Program-made: the position numbers and the translations under genes
DNA from: Scatophagus argus
Lineage: Eukaryota; Chordata; Actinopteri; Scatophagidae
NCBI RefSeq assembly: GCF_020382885.2
Contig: NC_058503.1
Span: 20,965,535 to 21,029,534, forward strand
DNA length: 64,000 nt
Direction of reading: 5' to 3'
The notes under the pieces: generated by a model
Database searches by the model: none
What the model saw: the letters and a program-made list of their open reading frames with translations, nothing else
Told to the model about the DNA's origin: nothing
Shown here: positions 20,509 through 47,610 of the stretch, one piece after another
How positions within the stretch are numbered: position 1 is the first letter of the stretch
Layout of the letters: every line of letters begins with the position of its first letter

Positions 20509-20940
20509 AGGAAGACGTCTGGCTGGGAGGAGACACAAGACGAGCTGCCGCCCGGAAACCTTCATCCTGCTGCCATTCATTTATGAACCTAATCAGTTTA
20601 TTTGACCACTTTAAAGGTTCAGCGTGTAGGATTTGGTGACATTTCACCAATTCTAATAGTTTGATGGGATGAAAACAAATTTCCCTTTTGTTCCCTTCGT
20701 GTCCCTCTGAATCCTTCACACTGGACCTTGAAGATTCAAAGTGTGCATCTGAGAACTTTGTTTGTTTTGCTTCAAATATTTGCTTATAAATGCAATTTAC
20801 AAGTCAAGTTTCGCTGTCATGAACACACATACTTTAATAACTTGTATGAACTGTTACGCCAACACTTTTTAAAAACTCCACGCGTCGGTTTGTGACTCTG
20901 TGTATCATTTTCTTGCAACATAAAACTGCCTTCTGTTTAT

Positions 20941-20946
20941 CATAAA
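20941..20946 (+). terminator. Variant poly(A) signal of PRR13-like gene B
   Basis: CATAAA sits exactly where the related 3' UTR fragment at 3.66-3.97 kb has AATAAA, about 430 bases after the gene B stop. This is one change from the canonical hexamer. Confidence 0.45.
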
Positions 20947-20984
20947 AGCAGGTCATCTCTACAAAACTTTGCCTCTTTATTCTC

Positions 20985-21920
20985 TGTTTTATTTGACCTC
21001 ATAGTTACACTGTGTGTCATGTGAACGCTGAATTAAGACCTTTGTTCAGCTCTGTCCAGTCACACACCCTGCAGCTCCTGAGAACACACTCATCTGAGCC
21101 CAGTTTTACTCAGCTATGAATCTTTTATTCACGCTCTTTCGGGTCTCACAGTAACACATTTTAATCTCTGACACATAGACTTGTGTATTATGATTATTAA
21201 ACTTCAGAGCAGCTCCTCTTTTCAGTGCACAACAGCAAGGCGGTGAGGCTGAGTGTAAACATGTTGCACCTTTGGCCCAGAACCAATCAGTTTTGTGCTT
21301 GATAAAACAGAAGTGCATTTCACAGTATTGTTTAATGCTTTGTTCCTTATTCAGGTTGCTACAGTCTTCCTGAGAAAGAAGAGGATGAATTGAGCCAAAT
21401 ATAAAGATCAGAAAATAAGTGACATATGAAACAAACAAAATCATAGTTAACAATTTAAATAAAATTGTCAGAAATGAACAGCAGCAAAGCAAATAAAAAC
21501 TCACGAAGCTTCTAATTTTGATCTACTTTTGACCTCATTAGTGATTTAAATAATCACATTTAAACATGGTGTTCTGTCTCATAAGACTCAGAAATAATTT
21601 CTTAAGGGTGGAGGAGGGATGTCTGAAGATACGCAATGAAAGAAGACTCAAAATGTGTTCCGGTGTTTCGGTGTCATGAGGTTGCAGATGACCAAATGAG
21701 CTCAGAATCAAACAAAAACATGAGCTGTAAACCACATCTTTAAACAGAAACGCACACAGTTTCAGAGGTGTGGGTGTGTGCATAATTACCTTAGACCATG
21801 GACTGTATTGACCGCATGTTAAAGATTACACACACACACACACCCACGCCCATAGGTGGAGCAAAGCACAGTGTGATGGGAGCTCATGACGTTCTGCCGC
21901 CTGATGATGAGAAGTGGGCT
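20985..21920. other. Spacer between PRR13-like genes B and C
   Basis: AT-rich sequence without recognised exons or repeats. It ends with a short CA run at 21828-21843 upstream of the gene C promoter. Confidence 0.45.
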
Positions 21921-21923
21921 GCA

Positions 21924-21979
21924 CATAAAAAGGATCAGCAGGTGACGGCTGAGTGTGTGGATCTGCTGTCCAGCTCACA
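21924..21979 (+). promoter_or_regulatory. Core promoter and non-coding exon 1 of PRR13-like gene C
   Basis: CATAAAAAGG (21924-21933) followed by ATCAGCAGGTGACGG and a leader ending at 21979 before a GTGAGT donor. It matches the gene A promoter, including the GGCTGCA directly upstream of the TATA-type box. Confidence 0.68.
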
Positions 21980-22117
21980 GTGAGTTCACCTCATCGTGTG
22001 CAGACCTCTCAGCTTCTCATACAGGAAACCAGTGTGTGCGTGTGTGTTGGTTTGTTTAAAGTGTTTTTTTCTTTTCTCTCTGCTTTCAGCTTCTGTAGTT
22101 TCACCTGAAGTCTTATA

Positions 22118-22757
22118 ATGTACGGACACAACCAAGGTAAAGGACACCGCCGCCGTCAAATACAAATACATGCTCGTGTTCTACGATAAAGCATTGACTA
22201 AGTAAGTATTCCTCTTTTGTCCTCATCTGTAGGAAACCCGTACCCTCCGGGTTACCCAGGCCACCCTCAGCAGGCGCCTGGGGGATACCCTCAGTATCCT
22301 CCAGGCACAGTCCCACCAAACTGCCCTCCTCAGCCCCACGGACCTGGATATGGCCCGGGATATGGAACCGGCTGTGGCCAGGGACACGGGCAATGCCAGG
22401 GACACGGGCAATGCCAGGGACAAGGGCAATGCCATGGACAGGGACACGGACACGGACATGGACATGGACATGGACATGGACCCGGACACGGACATGAACA
22501 TGGACATGGACATGGACACGGGCACAAGCACAAGCACAAGCACAAGCATGGCCACAAGCACGGCCATTGTCACAAGAAAGGGAAGGACAGTCACGGGGTA
22601 AGAATCACTTTTTCCAATATGATGTACTGGTCTCTAACAACTTGTTCCAAATCTTAAGTCGAGAACTGAACGACGGTGATTGGCTGATGTCTGTGTGTTG
22701 TCTTCATCCCTGCTGCAGTCTTCCAGCAGCTCCTGCAGCAGCAGCGACTCTGACTAG
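22118..22757 (+). CDS. PRR13-like gene C: Pro/Gly-rich N-terminus, His-Gly and His-Lys repeats, 140 aa
   Basis: Coding exons 22118-22136, 22233-22597 and 22719-22757; the frame closes to 140 aa. The N-terminus MYGHNQGNPYPPGYPGHPQQ and the following PGGYPQYPPG/PPQPHGPGYGPG segment closely resemble PRR13-type Pro/Tyr/Gly sequence. The middle has three GQCQGHG-like units, then HGHG repeats. It then shifts to HKHKHKHKHGHKHGHCHKKGK, much like the His/Lys-rich end of mammalian PRR13. The tail exon encodes SSSSSCSSSDSD. Intron positions match genes A and B exactly (after the first base of a Gly codon, and before the Ser tail). Of the three, this is the best PRR13 match. No signal peptide is seen. 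Confidence 0.8.
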
Positions 22758-23020
22758 ATGAAGACGCCACGAGACAAGTTGGTGCCAGCAGACCTTCATC
22801 CTCCTAGCATGCATTATGATCATTATTTTACTGCCTAAATGTTTCTTCACTTATAATCTTAAAAAAAAGCAGTTTGTGGCTGTGCTGGATGTTTCAAAAT
22901 GACTCTTGATCCTCCGTGCCGTGACTTCATTACATGGTGTGGTCCAGTTTTTCTTCGGATTTCATTTGTTAGTGTACAGTAAGAGTCATTATTGTATACT
23001 CTAACTGTGTCTGTGAGAAA

Positions 23021-23026
23021 AATAAA
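23021..23026 (+). terminator. Poly(A) signal of PRR13-like gene C
   Basis: AATAAA 264 bases after the stop codon, followed by a GT-rich stretch. Confidence 0.55.
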
Positions 23027-23423
23027 AATGTTCCTGCTCATGTCAGCTGGTAGTGAATTAATGCAATGTCTTGTTTTTATTTCATTTTGTGTCCACGATT
23101 CTGAAGGCTCTCTTTGCTCCTGTAACAAAGGTGTGCTCTTTATTTGCTCAGGGAAAGTCCACCGTGACCTTTTTTCTCCGCCACACCTTGGCCACTAACT
23201 GGAACTGCCTGTGCAGCCTTCCTAATCTTGTTTTTGATTGCTTGCCTAATCAAACCTGTGCTCATGTTGATATCCAGCCTAACAAGGTCACTCGTATTTG
23301 TGAGCCACCTTTTCTTGATGTTGTGTTTAAAGAGTCAGTGGTGGAACATAAGAGCTGTTTCTTAAGCAAAATAACAACACATGAAAATACTGAAAGCCCT
23401 CCAATCACAATTATACTATCATA

Positions 23424-23780
23424 AAAGGAAGATAAGAAGAGATAAGCTTTTATTACATACAGAGGGAAATCCAGTCGTTCCAGCAGCACAATTACAGATA
23501 CGCAGGGAAATTAAAAAGTAATAATGATAAGTAATAATGATTGTAATGATGCAGACATAAATATATAATATAGTATAAAATAGTGCAGTACAGTATCTTA
23601 TGTGACATAAGAAATAGTATAAAGTAAAATTTAGTAACATCAGAAAACATAATATATGGTACAGCACAGCAGTATAACATGAATATTAAATATTTATGTA
23701 ATATAGCATAGTGTTAGTATAATCTCTAATAAGTAATAAATAAAGTATAATACATAAAAATATAAATCAGTGGACACAAA
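23424..23780. repeat. Interspersed repeat with AT-rich tail upstream of hibch
   Basis: It starts with GATAAGAAGAGATAAGCTTTTATTA, then AGAGGGAAATCCAGTCGTTCC, AGCAGCACAATTACAGATA and a long AGTATAAAATAG-type tail. This arrangement is common in teleost genomes as the tail of a LINE- or SINE-derived repeat. Its family is not named with confidence. Confidence 0.5.
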
Positions 23781-23799
23781 ACAAAAAACAGAGACTCCT

Positions 23800-23983
23800 C
23801 TCCGCACTAGGTGGCGCTGTGGCAAGAAAAATATAGCGCGAATTGAATCTTTCTCGGTGGTGTGTACGCCCACCGCGAGGTCAGCGCACCGACCAATCAG
23901 AGACAGCTCGGTGCCTCTTACAGGAAGTAAACGCACAAACTACAGAGGAGAAAGCAAGCCCTAACTACAAGTCGAGTACAATA
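23800..23983 (+). promoter_or_regulatory. hibch: Putative hibch promoter/5' UTR
   Basis: CpG-richer sequence than its surroundings, with a CCAAT box at 23893-23897 and no TATA box, directly upstream of the hibch ATG. This is typical of a constitutively expressed mitochondrial enzyme gene; promoter activity is inferred. Confidence 0.5.
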
Positions 23984-40479
<16,496 letters not shown>

Positions 40480-41292
40480 GGTCTGTCAGCTGGCAGCTGC
40501 TTCCCTCCTTCGCTTCAAACACACACCACAAAGCCTTCGCCAAGCCTCCCGTGCCCACATCCCTTTATGGTATGTGAGAGGACTGTAGAGCTTTAATGAC
40601 AGGTACTTGCATAGATCTTACAGTTCATAGTTTGACTCTAAATGCTGCGGTGACGTCTCGCGGGAAACATCCAGGCTGCTCCTGTGCAGCCGAGGAAAAG
40701 AATCTGATTCATGTTCAAAATCGAAACTAGTAACAGAAGAAGTAGCTAACAGGCGCCCCGTGTGTCACATGGGAAAAATGTTCAGTGTAAACTTGCTTTG
40801 CAGTGAAGAGTCTTTTTTTCTCTTCTTCTGCTGCAAATCCAAGGAATCTGGCACACAGCAGCGTTAACACGAGGACATGGGAGGAGAACATGATCTCGCC
40901 ACTGAGTGCTTTATTACATTTCCTGTGGATGTGTGTCGATGTGACATTGATCAGCATCATCTGTTTTCCTGTTGAGTGCGGCCACTTGTTGGAACTCACA
41001 TAATGTATCGTGTCCATTTCTGCAGTTCTTGTCTTTTCCCAGTTATTTTGTGTTTAGTGACGTCTGTACGCCGGATAAAATCAGTGTTCTGGCTGATCCG
41101 AGCAACACTCCCGGGACAAATCGGAATACATTAGCATGACTGTTACTTTGCATTTAAGTAAACAAATAGCAGTTTCAGCAGTTTGAAATGTGTGTAGTTT
41201 TTCAGGAGGAATCAAATCACCTCCCCAAATCAATAGCTGCATTATTTATGAGACAACCAGTCAGATTAGCCAGCCGTGTTGGCTCAGAGAGC

Positions 41293-41298
41293 AATAAA
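41293..41298 (+). terminator. hibch: Likely hibch poly(A) signal
   Basis: AATAAA about 815 bases after the stop codon, followed within 25 bases by a GT-rich stretch (GTTGTGTGTTCTTGGTGGG). Confidence 0.55.
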
Positions 41299-41319
41299 GA
41301 GAGTCGATAACCGAAAATG

Positions 41320-44300
41320 TTGTGTGTTCTTGGTGGGTGAAGAAACGTTTATGACCTGCCTATAAAGTCTCCTTGTGAAACAGAGACAGATCTTTGTCAA
41401 AGTGCCTTTTGTTATCAGCATGAAAGCATGAAGCTGCCGCCCAGGTACGAAGTCCAGAAAGTAAACGTTTTATTTGCATGTTGGGTTGTTAGACGGTCTG
41501 TTCTACCTGCAGCGTAGGCAGGTAGTCGTGCACGTTTTATTCGACGGGTTTACTTGTCTGTTACATATGACTAACCAACCTTTTGGTCACAAATGACTAC
41601 TTTTCCACTTCCTGTCTTTAATTCTTCACAATCACTTCTGACTCCATGGGTGGAAGACTGTGAGGCTCGCTGAGCTTTCACAGCGGCTCAGCAGGCAGAC
41701 TGGATGACCTTCCACATACTGGAGGCAATAAACGCCAAGAACGCCGTCTGAGTGTTTTCTCTCGACGTCACAGATAAACCTTAATGTTTTATGGCTGCCA
41801 TTTGCTCTTGAGACAAGTGCTGGCAAGCGGTCACTTCTGGGTCCTTTATGTGGCTGAACTTTTAACCCGCTGAGTGTTCACTCTCGTACAGGATGCGGCA
41901 GATCTCGCTTGACAGCTATGAATAAATACTGTCCATATGTGCCTCTAATGTGTTGAAAAGCACCTGAGATTGAGCTGCGCCATATGGTGATGTGAATCAT
42001 CTGAGGACAGAGAAAGTTTGTTGTTTTGTCGTAAATCACAAATCTTATGGAAAACTTATTTTTCATGACGTGAAAAACAACAATAAAGGAAAATAATTCT
42101 GAAATACTTTCAATCGTGACAGAAGGCATGAATCTGATTTATTGGCATAATCAGTTTTTACACATACTGAATGTACAGTTTGCATGTTAGATGGATATTC
42201 TAGTGAAGGAAGAGGCAAAAAGTCACACATTTTAAGTTATTTTATGATGAAATATTCACTGGCCGACATGTATCGTCTCACACAGCTGCTTTTCAAAACT
42301 ATTCTCCACTAATTTGGCAGCAGACAAACGCTGGAAACTGAAGCCTGTGGGCTGCTATGACGGAGACACCAGAGGCATTGTGGGTACAGGACAGGTGTCT
42401 CTCTGGCTGCAGAAAAACCCTCATTTAAAGAAGAGCTGCAGCAATTAATCAGTTAGTCAACAGAACATTTACTGACTATTTTTCAACATTCAGTTTAATG
42501 TTTTTTGTTGGAGATGTTGATAGACTGGACGTCTTTGGGTTTTGGACTGTCAGTTAAATGTTTACGTCTGACATTTTATAGACGAAACAATTAAGAAAAT
42601 AACTGACGGATTAACTGTTAATAGAAATGATTGTTGGTTGAAGCCATAACTTAAAGCATCGCGCAGGGCGCTTCAGCCGTCCAGACGCTGCGCCTCAGGG
42701 GATCTCTCCCCCGAGGGGAAGTGCTGGACGAGCGTGGCCGGCGTAGCGGCGTCTCTCATCTCTGTCGCAACACCTGCTGGTATTAAATAATTTAAAATGG
42801 GTGACCTTTGAAAACTAGTTTCCAAGAGGAAGCGTTGGCACCCTTTCAGTCAGTGTTAAAGCGTCAACTGGAAGACACGGACGTTTGAATGCTGACAGGA
42901 TGAGATTTTTCACTCTATGCGGTGCAGAAACGCCTCTTCGTGGCTGTCTGACGAAGGGAAATCAAAGTCGCCACAAGACCCCATGTTTTCCAGAGTTTAA
43001 ACTAAAGCGAGTCTCTTTTGAATTTGTACACTCGGATGATACCGCAGCTTGTAAAAAAGTAAACCTTTTCTCAGCAAAAACCAGACATCAGAAAGAAGTA
43101 TAGATTGCCATCGCCCAGTTTGGTGTTAAAATTAACATGTAAAATTAAACAAACAAACAAAAAAGTCATCCCTCAGTACGTAAAGAAAATGCGCACCTTT
43201 AGTTGCATGAACTGATCAAACGTTCGTATTCTGCTTTGTCTTGTGCTATTAAAACCTTTCAGAAAACAGTCTTGGTACAACAGTGAGATCCTTTAGCTGA
43301 AGCAGAACAAATGGCATCAGATTAAGAATTAGGAATATGGCCTCGTCACCATCATCATCTGTTGGTTTGTTGGAGGAGATTCATCCAGACATTAGTGCAA
43401 TTTCTGCTTTACGTGTTGATTTTTAGAGCAAAGCGTTTGGCGAGGTGAAAGTCTAAAACACCGTCTACATTGATCTGAAATCCCAGTTCATTTTATGCCA
43501 ATACTGAAACCCCCATTAATGTTGTGAGCGAAAACCTGGGGAGAAGGCAAACGGACAGAACGCCCTGCCACTCTTTTTTTATATGGCTTATCAGCTTGTG
43601 TTGAAGTACTCCTTACTGTTACTGCTTACCATATAACAGCACAACACCATTATCATGTTGCATGGCAGTTTAAGCGTCTTCATCAGCAGAGCCGAGCTAA
43701 TGATGTGACTTCAGGTTTGGGTAAATCCCAATGACATCAGGTAGAGTTTCTGTACCCCTCTGTCCAGTGAGCAAAGACCAGGCCTGCTTAATGTCCCCTC
43801 TGTAGTAAATCACACAGTATAAAACAATTCACAACATTCATTAAGGACTTTGGCGGTTGTGAACCTCTAATCTAAATATATCCACTCTGTCCCCTGGTAT
43901 GTCTCATTGCCCTCCGTTATAGAGCAGCGCCGCACCATTTTCAGAAGTCATGCGTGTCCTGGACTGAAATGTCATGGGTTTCAGGGTTTGCATATTTATG
44001 CCGTAGTCGTCTATTGGTCAGATGGCAGTGTATCTCAGTCAGGCGTTTTACAATGACACAAGGTTGATGGAAAATAAACTACGCCTACAACATTTTAGCC
44101 AGACCCCAGTGTTTTCTGGGTTTGTTTTTAGCAACAGCAGTTCTGTTGACAAGATAAATCCTTTTTGAAAGTGTGTTAATCCTTCCTCGTGCCCTGGTTT
44201 CTCTGAGACCAGCAGCTCCCCTGTGATCTGAGTCCTCGTGTCAGAGTTAGCAAACGGACTACCCCGGGGTGCAGGAAATACATCGTTTGTATGCATAATT

Positions 44301-44975
44301 TCCTGGACTGCGGTGAAGGCTGTCTAATGGCAGTGAGAGGAGCAGAGCTGAGGAAGACGCACCTCTGCTACAGCATCTCCAGGGAGGCCATTAGGGGAGA
44401 ACTTCAGGCTGAGGAGCCTTTTGTCTGACCAGAAGGAGCCAGAGATCTGGCTGTGTTTCTGACCTGATGATACGAGTGAGGATTTTCAAGTGTGGGCCCT
44501 CGCCAAATGAAGGGCTCTATTAATAACTTCCTGCGTAAGAGGCGGGAATCTTGGCTGTGGAACAGCATCAATGGACGGGATAGACTTTCACTGGCAGGAA
44601 GGTTACAATTCCTGGCAATATCTGATAGGATTTCTTGCTTTGCATTCCAGCCAGATGGCCAACACCTACTGGGAGAGGGGACAAATAAGGTCTGAGAAAG
44701 ACGATAGCCAACTGCAGACACTCTGCTTCAGCTTTGATACAGAAAATCAGAGAAATGTGGGTGGGATCACAGTGCTTTTGTCTCTCTGGAAGAAAGTTTT
44801 TGCGCTCAATCCAGGCATGATCCAATCCAAAAGAAGGTCAAAACTGAACTCCTGCTCGCAGCAGATAGATGCTTGAGGGATGTCGAGGCGTTTTTTTGGC
44901 CTTGTTTAATCACATGTAGAACCTCCAGTGTCAGCGTCTCAGCGCGGCCCGGCCTTTCCACCGCGGCGCTCCTTC
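41320..44975. other. Intergenic region between hibch and the smAKAP gene (tail to tail)
   Basis: No coding exon was recognised. It probably includes the 3' UTR of the minus-strand smAKAP gene next to 44981. A GC-rich palindromic island stands out at 42656-42775. The rest is AT-rich unique sequence. Confidence 0.5.
42656..42775. other. GC-rich nested stem structure of unknown nature
   Basis: In an AT-rich neighbourhood, CGTCCAG (42678-42684) pairs with CTGGACG (42724-42730). Inside it, CCTCAGGGG (42693-42701) pairs with CCCCCGAGG (42708-42716) with one mismatch around a six-base loop. It could be an old mobile-element piece, a structured RNA remnant or a regulatory palindrome; the sequence alone does not decide. 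Confidence 0.45.
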
Positions 44976-44980
44976 CCATG

Positions 44981-45256
44981 TCATGGCACGTCGCATTCAA
45001 TGTAGGGGATGTCGCTGTAGCGACGGTCTACCTCCACCCACTGCTGCACGGCCCGCACCACGATCTCCTCGGAGAGCTTCTGGGCGTACTCGAGCAGCAC
45101 CGGGTTGACCTGAGGGGAGCTCTCCTGTGAGCCCATCTCTGACTGAACCAAGTAGGCTTTCTCGCCCCTCGACGCCTTGACTTTGCCGTCTACCTTCTCT
45201 GTGGAGTTTGCATTTTGGGCCGCAGAGTCGCTCTTTTTGGATTTAACACACCCCAT
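44981..45256 (-). CDS. Small membrane A-kinase anchor protein (smAKAP, C2orf88 homologue), 91 aa
   Basis: Anchors the type I regulatory subunit of protein kinase A at the plasma membrane and cell junctions. The ATG is at 45256-45254 and the stop at 44983-44981. The protein starts MGCVKSKK: Gly2 for myristoylation, Cys3 for palmitoylation, then a basic patch. Residues 53-73 (VLLEYAQKLSEEI then AVQQW) form the amphipathic PKA-RI-binding helix. The C-terminus YSDIPYIECDVP matches the mammalian DIPYIE end. The length is close to the human 95 aa. The coding region is one exon. An acceptor (CTCCAG) ends three bases before the ATG, so an upstream 5' UTR exon is expected, perhaps in the CpG-rich stretch near 46.7-46.9 kb. 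The position between hibch and mstn, opposite in strand to both, is as in mammals. Confidence 0.93.
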   Translation of the reverse strand: MGCVKSKKSDSAAQNANSTEKVDGKVKASRGEKAYLVQSEMGSQESSPQVNPVLLEYAQKLSEEIVVRAVQQWVEVDRRYSDIPYIECDVP

Positions 45257-46499
45257 ACTCTGGAGGATATAGCATTGATTTGGGGAGGTGTGCGGTGGCA
45301 GTGAGGCGTGAGAGTCTTTGGTTAGATTCCCAACTCACACATCAATATTTTCATTTTCTAGAGGTGGGCGACCTCGACTTCTCTCTGCGGCTGTCGCCTT
45401 TGCACTCCTGTCATCCGCTCCCAGGCTCATCCATGTCTGAGTGCCAACATGTGTGACGGTCAGTAACACACAGTGGAAGGTGGTGATCTGGGGGGCAGTG
45501 GAGGGCGACCAGCTAGGAGGCCCATCCCTGTGCGGGTCTGGCGGTGCCGAAACAGTCAGTCCTGCTCCCTTGCTGACCAGAACTCATCCCCTCCTCAACT
45601 GCAGAGAGAAAGAAAGTGGAAAGAGATAGAGGAAGGATTTCAGTAATTTATTACTCAGCGTACAAAAAACCAGATGGCGGGAAAGAGGAAAGGATTGTGA
45701 GCGATTTTTCACAGCGGCTGTGTCAGCCATGTGACCCGGGGCTCCGGATGCTGGCTCGAGGTCAAGGCCTCACCTCTGCAGGGTCGTTTTTAAAACAGGC
45801 TGTGCTCCTCTGAACATCAGATGTGTTACTCACCCCTCCTCTAGCTCAGAGTGTTTTATGACTCAGTCCCTCGGCCTGTTTTGTATTGCATGACACAGGG
45901 ACGTCTGTCTCGAGCTCGAGTGCCCTGATGCTGTTTTGTTGTAAGGCCGTGTCTCCCATCTGTTCCACTAACCGAGCCTCGCAGCCTGATTTACAGTGAC
46001 AGCTCCTTTCCTAGGACGACAGGCCTCGAAGCACAGCAAACATGCGCTTCATTCAGAAAGCTGTAGTCTACACAACACGCAGGCCATGAGTGATTTATGC
46101 AGAGCGGGGAGTCTCCCTGTGAGTAACAACACCTGCAGGTGCCAACACAGGAGCCCGAACTGTCACAAAAAGCCTCTGCCTCATCAGATGTTATGTTAAT
46201 GAGCTTAAATGACCGTAAACGTGTCTTAATGTCAGCGTGCACCAAACTGCGAGAGCATCCACTAGCTGGGATTTGGATTAAACCTGATAACTGACTTATT
46301 TCTGAACAAGGAGCTCTTGTGCAAACCTGCTCTGAGCCTCAGTGGAAATGCGGACAGGATGTGCAGAGACCCTGTAGAGCTGTACGTACTTTTAACAGAG
46401 TGCAGAAACCCCGTCAGGTTCCTCTCCATTCCACTAAGAAAGAATCCGGCGACAGGAAACACAACCCAAGGTCGTTCAAGTAAACAATAATCCGAACAT

Positions 46500-46945
46500 C
46501 ATCTGGAGTCGCGCCGGTTATTCAGTCCTCCCCTCGGATCCTCAAACAGCATCCGAGCGATCTGAACTTCACACTTGATCGTTATTGAAATGCGTAAAGA
46601 AACAAAATTATCTCCCAAGTTGCAGCTCGCTGCTCTGGTTGCTGCAGGATGAAGCGCTCCAGATTTCTAAATAATCTCTGCGGTGAAACGTAAATCCCAC
46701 GCGGGTGGAGCAGACGGTTTCCGCTGTTGCCTTCACGTCGGTCAGCACCGAGTGAAGCTCCTCGGCAGACAGGAAATCGGAGGTCTGGACTGACTTCAGC
46801 GCAACGACACTCCGCGGCGATTACCGCGCTGCAGCGGTGCTCGGGAGGAGAGCGAGTCCAGGCGCTGCGCACTGACAGCGGCTCTGCACTGCCGGGGGCC
46901 TGCTGCAGCAACACCGCCATCTGGTGGCGATACTGAGGTACTGCA
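46500..46945 (-). promoter_or_regulatory. Putative CpG-rich promoter/5' exon of the smAKAP gene
   Basis: Dense CpG relative to the rest of the window (for example around GCGCAACGACACTCCGCGGCG). It lies upstream of the smAKAP coding exon, which begins with a splice acceptor and so needs an upstream leader exon. Assignment to this gene and strand is inference from position. Confidence 0.4.
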
Positions 46946-46954
46946 GGGTGCTCA

Positions 46955-46958
<4 letters not shown>

Positions 46959-47031
<73 letters not shown>

Positions 47032-47033
47032 AC
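46959..47033. repeat. Compound (CT)n(CA)n microsatellite
   Basis: About 24 CT units pass directly into about 13 CA units. The Arg-Glu repeat frame on the minus strand is only its translation. Confidence 0.95.
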
Positions 47034-47084
47034 TTGTCTTCATTGGCTGTGGAGGAGCTAAGCTATTCAGACCCTAATACCACA

Positions 47085-47610
47085 CTGTGAAAATACCCCA
47101 CTTAAAGTAAAAGTCCTGCATTCAAAACACTTAAAGCATCAAGAGTGAAAGCACTAGAATGTTCCCTTATCTGTAAGATCTCCTGAGCTCAGCCTGGCTT
47201 CTGCTTAGTGATGACGTATTTTCCAGCCAGTCCAAGAAGCCTTTTAAAGAGTTTGTTTATCTTGACAAGGAGGAGAATTTCCTCAACACACACAAAGGAA
47301 CAGTTCATCCTTCAGTTTACCACAAACATTCAACATCAACACATCTGGAGATGCCTGGGTTTCACCGGAAAAGGGGGATATGGAAAAATGTCATCTGAAG
47401 GGAAACTAAAGCTGACAGACGAATGTAGTGCAGTAAAAAAAATACAACATCAGCTGTTGAGACGTAGAGTTGAAGTATAAAGTACCAGATTAAAGTAAAA
47501 GTAACAAGTGTTTCTTACATACGAGTAAAGTCTTGCAATCAAATTATTCCTTGAGTAAAAGTACCTGTATAAACTTGTAAACTGAACATTTGTGTACTTT
47601 ATGACAGCAA
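47085..47610. repeat. Fragments of an AGTAAAAGT-rich teleost MITE-like repeat
   Basis: Stretches such as CTTAAAGTAAAAGTCCTGCA and GAGTAAAAGTACCTGTATAA resemble the common teleost element also seen at 2.37 and 60.62 kb. The middle (about 47.17-47.45 kb) is different sequence, so the element appears broken up. Confidence 0.45.

Noticed and set aside
22223-22594. Minus-strand Met-Ser and Cys-Pro repeat frames opposite gene C
   Set aside because: Same repeat-shadow effect as in genes A and B.
45318-45350. B-box-like GGTTAGATTCCC as a second SINE or tRNA
   Set aside because: No matching A-box at the right spacing and no SINE body downstream.
46582-47043. 153-codon minus-strand frame with an Arg-Glu repeat
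   Set aside because: The repeat is the CT/CA microsatellite read in one frame, and the remainder has no recognisable domain. The region is better read as a CpG-rich promoter.
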